The position numbers and the translations under genes are program-made. From the NCBI RefSeq assembly GCF_036250755.1, contig NZ_CP109583.1, forward strand, positions 6,735,501 through 6,799,500: a DNA stretch of 64,000 nt. The letters are read 5' to 3'. Below, one piece after another: positions 1-8,114 of this stretch; the stretch's first letter is position 1, and each line of letters begins with the position of its first letter. The notes under the pieces are model-generated. The model made no database searches and had not been told where the DNA came from. It saw only the letters and a list, made by a program, of their open reading frames with translations. The stretch comes from Streptomyces uncialis (lineage in GTDB: Bacteria > Actinomycetota > Actinomycetes > Streptomycetales > Streptomycetaceae).

Positions 1-154
1 GCTTGTTCGGGAACAGCCGGAAGAGATAGGGCTGCGAGATCCCGGCCCGTCCGGCGATCCGGTCCATGGGCGTGCCGTGGAAGCCGCCCGCCGCGAACTC
101 GGTCACCGCGGCCCGGACGACCGCCTCTCGCCGCTGCGCCGAGCTCAGCCGCAT
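1..154 (-). CDS. TetR-family regulator, N-terminal fragment
   Basis: The minus strand from an ATG at 152-154 encodes 51 residues that run off the left edge. The fragment has the typical TetR helix-turn-helix: an alpha-1 helix (RREAVVRAAVTEFAAGGFHG) followed by MDRIAGRAGISQPYLFRLF with the characteristic Y/F-LF-x-LF-P-NK recognition-helix ending. It would act as a cytoplasmic DNA-binding repressor whose ligand pocket lies outside the window. It is 58 bp upstream of the stop of the FAD oxidoreductase gene and points the same way, so it may be the last gene of, or a neighbour to, the polyketide cluster. Ligand and targets cannot be told. Confidence 0.85.
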   Translation of the reverse strand, partial: MRLSSAQRREAVVRAAVTEFAAGGFHGTPMDRIAGRAGISQPYLFRLFPNK

Positions 155-212
155 GCCCCCTCCCGTCTTCGCGCGCCGCTGTCCGGCCCCGCCGCGTACC
201 GGGGGGAGCGGA

Positions 213-1916
213 TCATGAACGGCCCTGCCGGGATCCGCGCAGCGGCTCCCAGCCGGCGCCGCGCTCCGGCAGCAGCGACGGGTCCCCGAGGACCGCGCCC
301 GCGTGCACCTCGTGCATCAGCCGCCGTCCGAGGATCTGGCCCGCGCACGCGATACCGCTCACCGCGGAACCGGTGATGCCGTTGCCGTAGCGGGTGTTGG
401 CGCCCGCGATGTGCAGGCCCTCGATCACGGTCGCCGTGTCGGGGCGGGCCCCGGTGGCGCCCCAGCGCGCCATGCCGAAGGGGGTGCCGCCGGTGGACAG
501 CGTGTACCGCTCCTGGGTGAGCGGGGTCGCCGTCTCCAGATGGGTGATCCGGTCCCGGAAGGTGCCGAGCACCTCCTCCGCGGCGTCCAGCACCGACTCC
601 GTCAGCGCCGCCTTGCGCCGCAGGTACTCCGGGTTGTCGCGGTACCGCTCGCCGTCCGCCGGACCGGCGCTCACCCCCCAGGGCTCCAGACCGGGCGGGC
701 ACAGCGTCATCAGCTGGAAGTTGGAGTGGCCCGGCGGGCAGATACGGCGGGTGTCCGGGTCCTTGCCGTTGGCGAAGGAGACGAACAGGAAGTCCGTGCC
801 GCCGGAGGCGGAGCCGTCGCGCAGGGAGCGGTAGAACCGCTCGATGTCGTCGTCGCGGTACCACCAGAGGTTGGCGTGCCGCCCGAGGTCCTCGGACAGC
901 CCGACGTAGACGGTCGCCCAGGGCAGCGCCATCCGCGCGTCCTGGGTCTTCGCCGCCAGTCGGCGGGGCAGATGCTCGGCGCCCACCAGGTCCAGCATGG
1001 TCCGCCGGTAGTCCGCGTTGGAGACGACGACCGGCGCCGCTACCCGGGTCCCGTCCGCGAACTCGACGCCCGTGGCCCGCTTCCCGTCCACCAGGACCCG
1101 CCGCACCCGGGCATGGGTACGCAGCTCACCGCCCCACGCGCGGATCACCTCCAGCAGCCCGGCGGCCAGCATCTGACCGCCGCCCTCGGGGTAGTAGGCG
1201 CCCCGCATGTAGTGGTCGACGAGCGTCGCGTGGGTCGCCACGGTCGCCTCGTCCGGCGCCATCCCGTAGTTGGGGGACTGCGCGGCGAGCAGCGTCCGGG
1301 CCCGCGCGGAGAGCCCGCAGTGGTCGAAGAGATCGGCGAGGGTGCGCCGCCCCCAGGCCACCGACTGCGGTGCGCGCTGCGGCAGTTCGGCCATCGGCAC
1401 GTCCTCGGCGGTGAGGATGGCGTCCCGCCGTTCGGCGCCGAGTCCGGAGACCACGTCCACGAACACGTCGATCCCGGCGGAGTCCTGCGGGCACAGGTCC
1501 GTGACCCGCTTGCGGTACCCGGCCCAGTCGGCGGGGACGTCGAGCGCGGCGCCGGGGATCAGCACCCGGTCGAAGCCGTCCGGGTCCATCTCCCGGTAGG
1601 TGATACGGCCGCGCAGCCCGAGACCGTCGAGGATCGCGGGCAGCACCCCGTCCGACCCGCAGTCGCCGAGGTAGTGCAGCCCCACGTCGAACTCGTAGGC
1701 GCGGCGTCTTCGGAACACATGGCTGTTCCCGCCGGCGACACCCGCCTGCTCGGCGACCAGGACGCGTTTGCCCGCGACGGCGAGATACGCGGCGCTCACC
1801 AGCCCGCCGATACCGGAGCCGATCACCACCGCGTCCCACGACGAGCCGCTGCCGCCACCGGCCGTACCCGTACCGCTCACGCTCTCCGCTCCGTTCACGT
1901 TCCCCGTCCCGCTCAC
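213..1916 (-). CDS. CrtI/phytoene-desaturase-like FAD oxidoreductase
   Basis: 567 residues from a GTG whose first bases overlap the stop of the upstream acyltransferase gene (GTGA, 1913-1916), so the two are translationally coupled. After about 30 low-complexity Gly/Ser residues comes the dinucleotide-binding motif VVIGSGIGGLVSAAYL and then GLHYLGD, as in the phytoene desaturase/carotenoid isomerase/retinol saturase superfamily. The C-terminus has the family's IEGLHIAGANTRYGNGITGS flavin-contact block. Members oxidise, reduce or isomerise conjugated polyenes. Next to a reducing type II polyketide synthase, a role in adjusting double bonds of a polyene chain is a sensible inference. The substrate is unknown, and other FAD amine oxidase-fold activities are possible. 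Confidence 0.85.
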   Translation of the reverse strand: MSGTGNVNGAESVSGTGTAGGGSGSSWDAVVIGSGIGGLVSAAYLAVAGKRVLVAEQAGVAGGNSHVFRRRRAYEFDVGLHYLGDCGSDGVLPAILDGLGLRGRITYREMDPDGFDRVLIPGAALDVPADWAGYRKRVTDLCPQDSAGIDVFVDVVSGLGAERRDAILTAEDVPMAELPQRAPQSVAWGRRTLADLFDHCGLSARARTLLAAQSPNYGMAPDEATVATHATLVDHYMRGAYYPEGGGQMLAAGLLEVIRAWGGELRTHARVRRVLVDGKRATGVEFADGTRVAAPVVVSNADYRRTMLDLVGAEHLPRRLAAKTQDARMALPWATVYVGLSEDLGRHANLWWYRDDDIERFYRSLRDGSASGGTDFLFVSFANGKDPDTRRICPPGHSNFQLMTLCPPGLEPWGVSAGPADGERYRDNPEYLRRKAALTESVLDAAEEVLGTFRDRITHLETATPLTQERYTLSTGGTPFGMARWGATGARPDTATVIEGLHIAGANTRYGNGITGSAVSGIACAGQILGRRLMHEVHAGAVLGDPSLLPERGAGWEPLRGSRQGRS

Positions 1917-2872
1917 GCGACGTTCCGTCCGGCGGGCGCGGGCACGGCCGGCAGCTGGCCCGGTTCGCTGACGGTCAGCCGGGAGACCCGGGGACTGATC
2001 CGGCGGGCCAGCCCGGTGAGGGTGCGGCCCGGGCCGATCTCCACGAGCATGTCGCAGTACAGGTCGTCGGCCATCGTCCGCACCGAGTCCGCCCACCGCA
2101 CCGGGGAGGTGAGCTGCCGCTCCAGGATGCGCGGCCAGTTGTCGCGGCCCCGGTGCGCCCGCGCGTCGATGTTCGCCACGACCGGCGCGAACCCGGCCCG
2201 GAACTCGGTACCGCTCAGCGCCTTGCGGAACGCCAGCGCGGCGGGGGCCATCAGCGGGGTGTGGAAGGCGCCGCCGACCGGGATCGACACGATCCGCGCG
2301 GCGGGGGAGTCCCCGAGCAGCTTCGCGCAGTGCCCGACGGACTCCTCGCTGCCCGAGAGCACCGACTGGAGCGGCGAGTTCAGGTTCGCCACCCACACCC
2401 GGCCCCCGTCGGCGCGCACCGAGGCGGTGGCCGCCTCGACCTCGTCCGGCGGCAGCCCCACGACGACCGCCATCGTGCCGGCCTCGGCGGCGCACGCCGC
2501 CCGCATCGCGGCGCCGCGCCCGGCGACCAGCCGCGCCCCGTCCTCGAAGCTCAGGATGCCCGCGGCGACCAGCGCCGAGTACTCGCCCAGACTGTGCCCG
2601 GCGCACACCAGCGGCCGGTCCGCCGTGGGCAGCGCCTGACGCAGCTCATGGAGGATCACCATCTCCAGCACGAACGTGGCGAGCTGCGCGTTGTCGGTGC
2701 GGCGCAGCCGCTGCTCGTTGGCGTGCAGCAGCAGATCCACCACATCGCGGCCGGTGACCTCAGCGGCCCGCTCCGCCAGGAACCAGCCAGGGCTGGTCGT
2801 CCAGGGGCGGCCCATCCCGGGCTGCTGCGCACCCTGGCCGGGAAATGTCAGTGCCAAACGTGGACCGCTCAT
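1913..2872 (-). CDS. Malonyl-CoA:ACP transacylase (FabD-like)
   Basis: 319 residues. The start chosen at 2870-2872 gives the family N-terminus (ALTFPGQGAQ) and is preceded by an AGGTGGGGG-type ribosome site. The longer open frame upstream has a non-family, AT-rich sequence. GHSLGEYSAL carries the nucleophile Ser94, and GAFHTPLM carries the catalytic His about 105 residues later. It would load malonyl units onto the cluster ACP. Most Streptomyces aromatic type II PKS clusters borrow the fatty-acid FabD, so a dedicated copy here is notable and is shared with some reducing type II systems. It is the first gene of a minus-strand pair with the FAD oxidoreductase and is divergent from the ACP gene. 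Confidence 0.92.
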   Translation of the reverse strand: MSGPRLALTFPGQGAQQPGMGRPWTTSPGWFLAERAAEVTGRDVVDLLLHANEQRLRRTDNAQLATFVLEMVILHELRQALPTADRPLVCAGHSLGEYSALVAAGILSFEDGARLVAGRGAAMRAACAAEAGTMAVVVGLPPDEVEAATASVRADGGRVWVANLNSPLQSVLSGSEESVGHCAKLLGDSPAARIVSIPVGGAFHTPLMAPAALAFRKALSGTEFRAGFAPVVANIDARAHRGRDNWPRILERQLTSPVRWADSVRTMADDLYCDMLVEIGPGRTLTGLARRISPRVSRLTVSEPGQLPAVPAPAGRNVA

Positions 2873-2891
2873 ATCGGCTGACCCCCACCTT

Positions 2892-2912
2892 CTGGTATTC
2901 GCTGGATACCAG
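2892..2912. promoter_or_regulatory. Inverted repeat in fabD/ACP divergent promoter
   Basis: A perfect dyad, CTGGTAT (2892-2898), 7-nt spacer, ATACCAG (2906-2912), lies 20 bp upstream of the fabD-like start in the divergent control region before the ACP/ketosynthase operon. It is a plausible operator for one of the cluster regulators (TetR, MerR). No regulator can be assigned from sequence alone. Confidence 0.45.
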
Positions 2913-3002
2913 ATTGACAACCCCCTCTGGAAGCCCGATGGAGCACGAATAAAAGCGAGAAAAAGGGGCGGGCAAATGCCGTGGAACGTGGTCACCACAC
3001 GG

Positions 3003-3056
3003 TTCGATGTCACTTTCGATGAATGTCGTACGCCTTTCGTGGGGTGACTCTTGTAC
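3003..3056 (+). promoter_or_regulatory. Candidate SARP-binding heptamer repeats and -10
   Basis: TTCGATG occurs at 3003-3009 and again at 3015-3021, and a relaxed copy TTCGTGG is at 3036-3042. The spacing is close to one and two helical turns. A possible -10 (TTGTAC, 3051-3056) starts 8 nt after the last copy, the arrangement known for SARP activators, which bind TCGAG-like heptamers spaced 11 or 22 bp upstream of -10. The operon downstream is ACP-KS-CLF-dehydratases, and a SARP gene is present at 19085-19921. Binding is inferred, not shown. Confidence 0.4.
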
Positions 3057-3118
3057 GCCCAACTTCGGCCTGTTTACGTTCCGTTCTGTTCGCCCCGCAC
3101 AGGATGAGAGGAACGCGC

Positions 3119-3394
3119 ATGACTCAGCAGACCGTTACCACGGCCGTCGAATACCACGCGCAGGTCAGCCAGATCGTCAACGAGGAACTGGAGCTGGAGG
3201 ACGGCGAGCTGACCGACAGCGGACACTTCATCGACGACTACGACAGCGACTCGCTCTCGCTGATCACGGTGGTCTCCCGCATCGAGAAGGAACTCGGCGT
3301 CGCCATTCCGAAGACCGAGCTCGGTGAACTCTTCAACCTGCGCCTGCTGGTGGACGCGGTCGTGCAGTACGCCAAGGAGCGCGCGGATGGCTGA
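3119..3394 (+). CDS. Acyl carrier protein
   Basis: 91 residues. The ATG at 3119 follows a GATGAGAGGAA ribosome site, and in-frame codons upstream do not resemble an ACP. The phosphopantetheine attachment site is Ser45 in the D44-S45-L46 motif (YDSDSLSLI), followed by the acidic helix typical of ACPs. It carries the growing chain for the adjacent ketosynthase pair and is presumably activated by the Sfp-type transferase at 18378-19088. Its stop overlaps the ketosynthase start by 8 nt (ATGGCTGA), so the two are co-translated. Confidence 0.93.
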   Translation: MTQQTVTTAVEYHAQVSQIVNEELELEDGELTDSGHFIDDYDSDSLSLITVVSRIEKELGVAIPKTELGELFNLRLLVDAVVQYAKERADG

Positions 3395-4634
3395 GCCCGG
3401 TCTTTCCGTAGCCGGGGCGCCGGAAATGCGCCGCGTCGTGATCACGGGGCTCGGCGCGGTGTCGCCCGTCGGTATCGGCGCCGATGTGTTCGCCGCCGCC
3501 GTCCGTGCGGGGACGGTCGGAACCAAGCCGATCACGAGCTTCGACGCGAGTGCCTTCCCGCGTCGCAACGCCGGTGAGGTCCTCGACTTCGAACCGGCCG
3601 ACCACCTCAAGCGGCTCGACCCGGGAAGCTGGGGGCGCAGCGGTCTGCTGGCGGCCGCGGCCGCCCGGCTCGCCGTCGCCGACGCCGGGATCGACGAGGG
3701 CCAGCTGGAGCTCGCCCGCGCCGGCGCGATCATGGGCACCACCAGCGGTGAGTCCGCGGTCATCCAGGAACTCGCCGAGCAGTGGGTGGCCGACGGGCTG
3801 CACACGATCGACGGACGGCTGGCCGGGCAGACCCCGGCCTCCCGGATCGCCAACGCGGTCAGCACGGAACTGCGGCTCAGCGGCGAGACGCAGACCATCC
3901 CGACCGCCTGCTCCGCCTCCAACTACGCGCTGGGCTACGCCTACGACCTGGTCCGCAGCGGCGAGGCCGAGGTGATGCTGGCGGGCGGCGCGGACGCCGT
4001 CAACCGGCTCACCCACGCGGGCTTCTACGCGCTGGGCGCGATGGCCGAGGACGTCCCGCGGCCCTTCGCGGCCGACCGCACCGGTATCGTCACCGGTGAG
4101 GGCGGGGCCGTCCTGGTGCTGGAGACGTACGAGCACGCGGTCGGACGCGGGGCGCGGATCTACGCCGAGGTGCTCGGCTACGCCGCCAACTGCGACGCCT
4201 CCCACATGGTCCACCCGGACAACACCAGCATCGCCGCGTGCATCCGTGCCGCGCACGAGGCCGCCGGGGTCCGCCCCGAGCAGATCGACTACATCTGCGC
4301 CCACGGCACCGGCACCCCGACCAACGACGCCACCGAGGTCGCCGCCGCGCGCGAGGTGTTCGGCGAGCGCATCCCGCCGATCAGCTCCATCAAGTCGATG
4401 CTCGGCCACACCATGGGCGCCGCCTCCGGCTTCGGGGCGATCGCCTGCTGCAAGGCCCTGGAGCAGGACTTCCTGCCGCCCACCGCCAACATCACCGAGC
4501 CCGATCCGGAACTCGGCGAGGGCGTCGACCCCGTGGCCGGCGTCGGACGCGCGGCCCGGCTCGACATCGTGCAGAACCACGGCTTCGCGTTCGGCGGCAA
4601 CAACGTCATCACCATCTTGGGGAGGGTGTCGTGA
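3387..4634 (+). CDS. Ketosynthase alpha (FabF-type, type II PKS)
   Basis: 415 residues of the thiolase-fold beta-ketoacyl-ACP synthase family. The catalytic triad is visible: Cys175 in IPTACSASNYALG, His in CAHGTGTPTND and His in MLGHTMGAASGFGA. It catalyses decarboxylative Claisen condensation of malonyl-ACP with the growing chain, as a heterodimer with the chain-length-factor partner encoded next. The start ATG overlaps the ACP stop; an internal ATG 13 codons on is less likely. The sequence looks closer to FabF and to KS proteins of reducing (polyene) type II systems than to aromatic minimal PKSs, an impression that needs a phylogeny. Confidence 0.93.
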   Translation: MAEPGLSVAGAPEMRRVVITGLGAVSPVGIGADVFAAAVRAGTVGTKPITSFDASAFPRRNAGEVLDFEPADHLKRLDPGSWGRSGLLAAAAARLAVADAGIDEGQLELARAGAIMGTTSGESAVIQELAEQWVADGLHTIDGRLAGQTPASRIANAVSTELRLSGETQTIPTACSASNYALGYAYDLVRSGEAEVMLAGGADAVNRLTHAGFYALGAMAEDVPRPFAADRTGIVTGEGGAVLVLETYEHAVGRGARIYAEVLGYAANCDASHMVHPDNTSIAACIRAAHEAAGVRPEQIDYICAHGTGTPTNDATEVAAAREVFGERIPPISSIKSMLGHTMGAASGFGAIACCKALEQDFLPPTANITEPDPELGEGVDPVAGVGRAARLDIVQNHGFAFGGNNVITILGRVS

Positions 4635-5749
4635 CGGCCACCACCACGGGTCCGGCCCCCGCCGGCCCGGCCACCACCGTCGTCGAGCCGCTGTACATCA
4701 CCGCGGCCGGGGTCGTGTCCTCGGCGGGCATCGGGCTCGGTCCGCTGGCCGACGGGCTCCTCGGGCTCACCGAGTCGCAGGAGGGGCCGGTCGGCGAGGA
4801 CGCCGAGGCGTACCCGCCGCGCCCGGTACGCGCGGTGCGGGGTCTGGACGTCAAGGAGCACCTGGGCCGCAAGGGCACCAAGTACCTCGACCGCCTCACG
4901 TCGTTCGGGCTGATCTCCACCAAGGAGGTGCTCCGCGACACCGAGGTCGACGGGGCGCGCACCGGAGTGGTCATGGCCACCAACACGGGCTCGGTGTCCA
5001 CGCACAGCACCCTGCTGTACGACACGCTGACGCTCGACAAGCCGTACCTGGTCAACCCGGGCCGGTTCCCGAACACCGTCATGAACAGCGCCGCGGGACA
5101 GATCGCCATCCGCAACGGGCTGCGCGGCCTCAACGCCACCGTCGCGGGCGGCCAGACCGCCTCCCTGCTGGCCTTCCGGCACGCACGGCTCGCCCTCGGG
5201 CTGCGCCGCGCGGACCGGCTGGTGGTCGGCGGTGCGGAGGAGCTGAGCGCCCCGGCGGCGTGGGGCTGGCACCGTACGGGGGTGCTGCGGGACGGGGCGG
5301 CCCTGGGCGAGGGCGCCGCCGTGTTCACCGTGCAGCGGGAGCGGCCCGCCGAGGGCCCGCTCGCCGAACTGCTCGCCTGCGAGACCCGGTTCACCCCCGA
5401 CCCCCGCGGCTACACCGACGGCCTGGCCGACGCGGTGACGCGGGCGCTGCTCCGCAGCGGGGTGTCCCCCGACGAGGTGGACGTCGTCTCGCTCGGCGCC
5501 GTCCACCAGCGTGGCCTGGAGCGGCTGGAGGAGCGCGGCGTGCGGGCCGCGCTGGGGGGCGGGCTGCCGCGCACCGTACGGATCGCCGATGTGCTCGGCG
5601 AGACGTTCAGTGCCAGCGGCGCGATGCAGCTCGCCGCCCTCCTCGCGCTGTGGCAGGCCGAGCCGGCCGCCCCGCCGGTGACCGCCCTGGTCACCTCGGT
5701 GGGGTGGGACGGCCAAGCCGCGGCCATGGTGGTGCGAAGCCCCCGCTGA
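4631..5749 (+). CDS. Chain-length factor / ketosynthase beta
   Basis: 372 residues starting at a GTG that overlaps the KS stop (GTGA, 4631-4634). The active-site Cys of a ketosynthase is replaced by Gln in VAGGQTASLL, the hallmark of KS-beta partners, and the His residues of the KS triad are absent. At 372 residues it is shorter than the usual roughly 400, with a compact C-terminal half. It would heterodimerise with KS-alpha and set the number of elongation rounds. A strong hairpin follows 12 bp after the stop, before the dehydratase genes. Confidence 0.9.
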   Translation: MTATTTGPAPAGPATTVVEPLYITAAGVVSSAGIGLGPLADGLLGLTESQEGPVGEDAEAYPPRPVRAVRGLDVKEHLGRKGTKYLDRLTSFGLISTKEVLRDTEVDGARTGVVMATNTGSVSTHSTLLYDTLTLDKPYLVNPGRFPNTVMNSAAGQIAIRNGLRGLNATVAGGQTASLLAFRHARLALGLRRADRLVVGGAEELSAPAAWGWHRTGVLRDGAALGEGAAVFTVQRERPAEGPLAELLACETRFTPDPRGYTDGLADAVTRALLRSGVSPDEVDVVSLGAVHQRGLERLEERGVRAALGGGLPRTVRIADVLGETFSASGAMQLAALLALWQAEPAAPPVTALVTSVGWDGQAAAMVVRSPR

Positions 5750-5760
5750 GGCCCGCGGTA

Positions 5761-5801
5761 CGGCAGCGGCGCCCGTGAGTTGTCCACGGGCGCCGCTGCC
5801 G
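5761..5801. terminator. 17-bp perfect hairpin between KS-beta and dehydratase
   Basis: Arms at 5761-5777 and 5785-5801 are perfectly complementary over 17 bp with a 7-nt loop. No T-run follows. It may be a partial terminator or an RNA stability element that sets KS/CLF expression above that of the dehydratases downstream. Confidence 0.6.
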
Positions 5802-5868
5802 TTGGCCGTCGCCCGTGCCACCCCGGAGCCCGGAGCCCGGCCCCGTACGCGCTGCCCGGTGGCCCCCG

Positions 5869-5944
5869 CCGACCCACTCCCGCAGCACCCGCTCCCGCAG
5901 CACCCACCGAGCCACCCAGCAGCACCCACCGACCCACCGACCCA
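5869..5944 (+). repeat. Degenerate CCCACCGA/CCCGCAGCAC repeats in leader
   Basis: The untranslated stretch before the first dehydratase holds short imperfect direct repeats: two copies of CTCCCGCAGCACCC, two of AGCACCCACCGA and a run of GACCCACC. It is C-rich and G-poor on the plus strand, so the transcript would be largely unstructured. That would be consistent with a spacer between the upstream hairpin and the AGGAGG ribosome site at 5955-5960. Confidence 0.5.
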
Positions 5945-5964
5945 TCTTGACCACAGGAGGTCAC

Positions 5965-6390
5965 GTGCCCGGCGTCTTCGACACGTCCTGCCAGGGACGC
6001 GTCTACCCACCCGGCGAGCCCTACGAAGTGGGCCGCGAGAAGATCAGGGAGTTCTCGGCGGCGGTGGGGGGCGGGCCCGGCGACGGGCTCGTCGCGCCGC
6101 CCACGTTCCCCATCGTGCTGTCCATGCACGCCGAACGGCAGGTCATCGACGATCCGGGGCTCGGCTTCGACTTCTCCCGGGTCCTCCACCGCGACCAGCG
6201 GTTCGAGGCCGTACGGCCGGTGCGGGCCGGGGACCGGCTGTCGGTGAGCGTCGAGGTGCTCGCCGCGGCGACCGTGGACGGCAACGACGTGCTCACCCTG
6301 CGTGGTCTTGTGCACGAGGCCGGCACCGAGGTGCTGGTGTGCACCACGACGTCCACCCTGGTCTCCCGCGGTGCGGAGGCGGGCGCGTGA
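5965..6390 (+). CDS. MaoC-like dehydratase subunit (HadA-type)
   Basis: 141 residues from a GTG preceded by a perfect AGGAGG (5955-5960). The sequence fits the N-terminal MaoC/FAS1 dehydratase hot-dog family: a YEVGREKIREFSAAVG start, VAPPTFPIVL, a HRDQRFEAVRPVRAGD block, and a closing strand ending in CTTTSTLV. As in mycobacterial HadA it lacks the catalytic D-x4-H motif and likely forms the substrate-binding half of a heterodimer with the next gene, whose GTG overlaps its stop. Together they would dehydrate beta-hydroxyacyl-ACP to enoyl-ACP and so generate a polyene. Confidence 0.85.
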   Translation: MPGVFDTSCQGRVYPPGEPYEVGREKIREFSAAVGGGPGDGLVAPPTFPIVLSMHAERQVIDDPGLGFDFSRVLHRDQRFEAVRPVRAGDRLSVSVEVLAAATVDGNDVLTLRGLVHEAGTEVLVCTTTSTLVSRGAEAGA

Positions 6391-6794
6391 TCGGCTCCGG
6401 CGACAAGCTGCCCCTGCGCGTCTTCCGTGTCACCCGCGCCGATCTGGTGCGGTACGCGGCGGCGTCCGGCGACCACAACCCCATCCACTGGTCCGACTCC
6501 CGGGCCCTGGCCGTGGGGCTGCCGGGGGTGATCGCGCACGGGATGCTCAGCATGGGGCTTGCGGCCACCGCGCTCACCGAGTGGGCGGGCCCGGACGCGG
6601 TCGTCGTCGAGTACGGGACCCGTTTCACGCGTCCCGTGGTGGTGCCCGACACCGCCGACGGCGTGGAACTCACCGTCGACGGTGTGGCGGGCGACGTCAG
6701 CCCGGACGGCTCGGTTCGGGTAGATCTGACGGTGCGCTGCGGAGCGGAGAAGGTCCTGGCGCGGACCCGGGCCCGGGTTTCCCCCGGTCGATAG
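6387..6794 (+). CDS. MaoC-like dehydratase catalytic subunit (HadB-type)
   Basis: 135 residues starting at a GTG that overlaps the previous stop (GTGA, 6387-6390). The hydratase-2 motif ASGDHNPIHW supplies catalytic Asp29 and His34, followed by GVIAHGMLSMG, typical of HadB/MaoC (R)-specific hydratases. With the upstream subunit it would perform the beta-dehydration step. Its last 98 bases overlap, tail to tail, the 3' end of the MFS gene on the other strand. Two separate small dehydratase subunits, with no aromatase or cyclase of the aromatic type, point to a reduced linear product. Confidence 0.9.
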   Translation: MIGSGDKLPLRVFRVTRADLVRYAAASGDHNPIHWSDSRALAVGLPGVIAHGMLSMGLAATALTEWAGPDAVVVEYGTRFTRPVVVPDTADGVELTVDGVAGDVSPDGSVRVDLTVRCGAEKVLARTRARVSPGR

Positions 6795-8097
6795 CGAACC
6801 CGGCGAACGCGCCGGCGAACACCACGGCGGCCCCCGTCAGCACCGCGCTGCGGAGGCCGCTGTTCACATAGACGGCGGTGAGCACGGCGATGCCGAGCGC
6901 GCCGCCGAACTCGCGCAGGGTGTTGTTCACGCCGGACGCCACATTGTGCTCGTGCTCGGCGACCGAGCCGATCACCGTCGAGGGGTTCGCCGCGAACACC
7001 AGCCCCATGCCGATCCCCGCGAGGGCCATCGCGGCGGACATCTCCGAGTAGGACACCCCGGGCCGGGCCGTCAGACCCAGCCAGAGCAGGGCGCCCGCCT
7101 GGAGCAGACAGCCGACGGCCTGGAGGATGCCGCCGCCGACCCGGCCGACCAGCGCGCTGGCCACGGGGACGGCCACCATGGGCGCCGCCGTCCACGGCAG
7201 GGTGCGCAGCCCGGCCTCGAAGGGGGAGTACCCCATCGTGTTCTGGAGGAACTGGGCGAGGAAGAACACCGAGCCGAACACCCCGAAGTACATCGCCAGG
7301 GCGAGGACGTTGCTCAGCATGAACGCCCGTACCCGGTACAGATGCGGGGGGACGAGCGGGGCGGGTGCCCGCTGCTGCCAGTACCGGAACACGACCAGCA
7401 GCGCGGTGGCGACGACGAGCCCGCCGAGCAGTACGGGCAGCCCGCCCGCCTCGAACTGGACGATGCCCCAGACCGCGGAGATCACCGCCCCGGTGATCAG
7501 GACGGTGCCGAGGACGTCCAGCGGGCGCGGTGCCCCCCGGGACTCCCGCAGCACCCAGAGCGCGAGCGGCAGGGCCAGCACCCCGACCGGTACGTTGATC
7601 CAGAAGATCCAGTGCCAGTCGAGTCCTTCGGTCACCAGACCGCCGACGAGGGGGCCGACCGCGATCCCCAGACCGTTGACCCCGCCCCACACGCCGACGG
7701 CCAGCGCCCGGCGCTCGGTCCCGGCGGCCTGGACGGCGAGGGTGAGGGACACCGGCAGGATGGCCGCCGCCCCGATGCCCTGGAGCGCGCGGGCCGCGAT
7801 CAGGGTGGCGGAGGTGTCCGCCAGCGCGCACGCCGCGGACGCCACGGTGAACAGCGCGATGCCCCAGACGAAGACCCGGCGCCGTCCGATCCGGTCGCCG
7901 AGGGCCGCCCCGGCCAGCAGCAGCCCGGCGAAGACCAGGATGTATCCGCTCATCACCCATTGCAGACCGGCCTGGTCCGTGTCCAGGTCCTCGGCGATCA
8001 CGGCGAGGGCGTTGGTGACCACCAGATTGTCCACGGCCACCATGAACATGGGCAGCGAGGTCGCCACGAGGGCCCATGCCACCGACTTGCGTTCCAT
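6697..8097 (-). CDS. MFS drug-efflux transporter (DHA2/EmrB-QacA type)
   Basis: 466 residues with about 14 hydrophobic segments. The start at 8095-8097 follows a purine-rich GGAGAAGGAGG site. It has the DHA2 motifs: N-terminal PMFMVAVDNLVVTNAL (motif D1-like), GAALGDRIGRRRVF (motif A) and the GPLVGG antiporter motif C. It is last in the AfsA-HAD-KR-SnoaL-MFS operon and is the likely exporter of the cluster product. The C-terminal roughly 30 residues are Pro/Ser-rich and are encoded antisense to the dehydratase gene, so they are probably dispensable. Confidence 0.9.
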   Translation of the reverse strand: MERKSVAWALVATSLPMFMVAVDNLVVTNALAVIAEDLDTDQAGLQWVMSGYILVFAGLLLAGAALGDRIGRRRVFVWGIALFTVASAACALADTSATLIAARALQGIGAAAILPVSLTLAVQAAGTERRALAVGVWGGVNGLGIAVGPLVGGLVTEGLDWHWIFWINVPVGVLALPLALWVLRESRGAPRPLDVLGTVLITGAVISAVWGIVQFEAGGLPVLLGGLVVATALLVVFRYWQQRAPAPLVPPHLYRVRAFMLSNVLALAMYFGVFGSVFFLAQFLQNTMGYSPFEAGLRTLPWTAAPMVAVPVASALVGRVGGGILQAVGCLLQAGALLWLGLTARPGVSYSEMSAAMALAGIGMGLVFAANPSTVIGSVAEHEHNVASGVNNTLREFGGALGIAVLTAVYVNSGLRSAVLTGAAVVFAGAFAGFAIDRGKPGPGSAPGPSPLRSAPSDLPEPSRPG

Positions 8098-8114
8098 CCT
8101 CCTTCTCCTTCTCC

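Noticed and set aside
2873..3013. N-terminal extension of the FabD-like protein to 3013
   Set aside because: The added 47 residues are not family-like, pass through the divergent promoter dyad, and the internal ATG has its own ribosome site.
3333..4580. Long open frame on the minus strand across the ketosynthase gene
   Set aside because: It is a shadow of the GC-rich codon bias. The plus strand carries an intact KS with its catalytic Cys/His residues, and the minus frame gives a low-complexity Gly/Asp/Val-rich protein.
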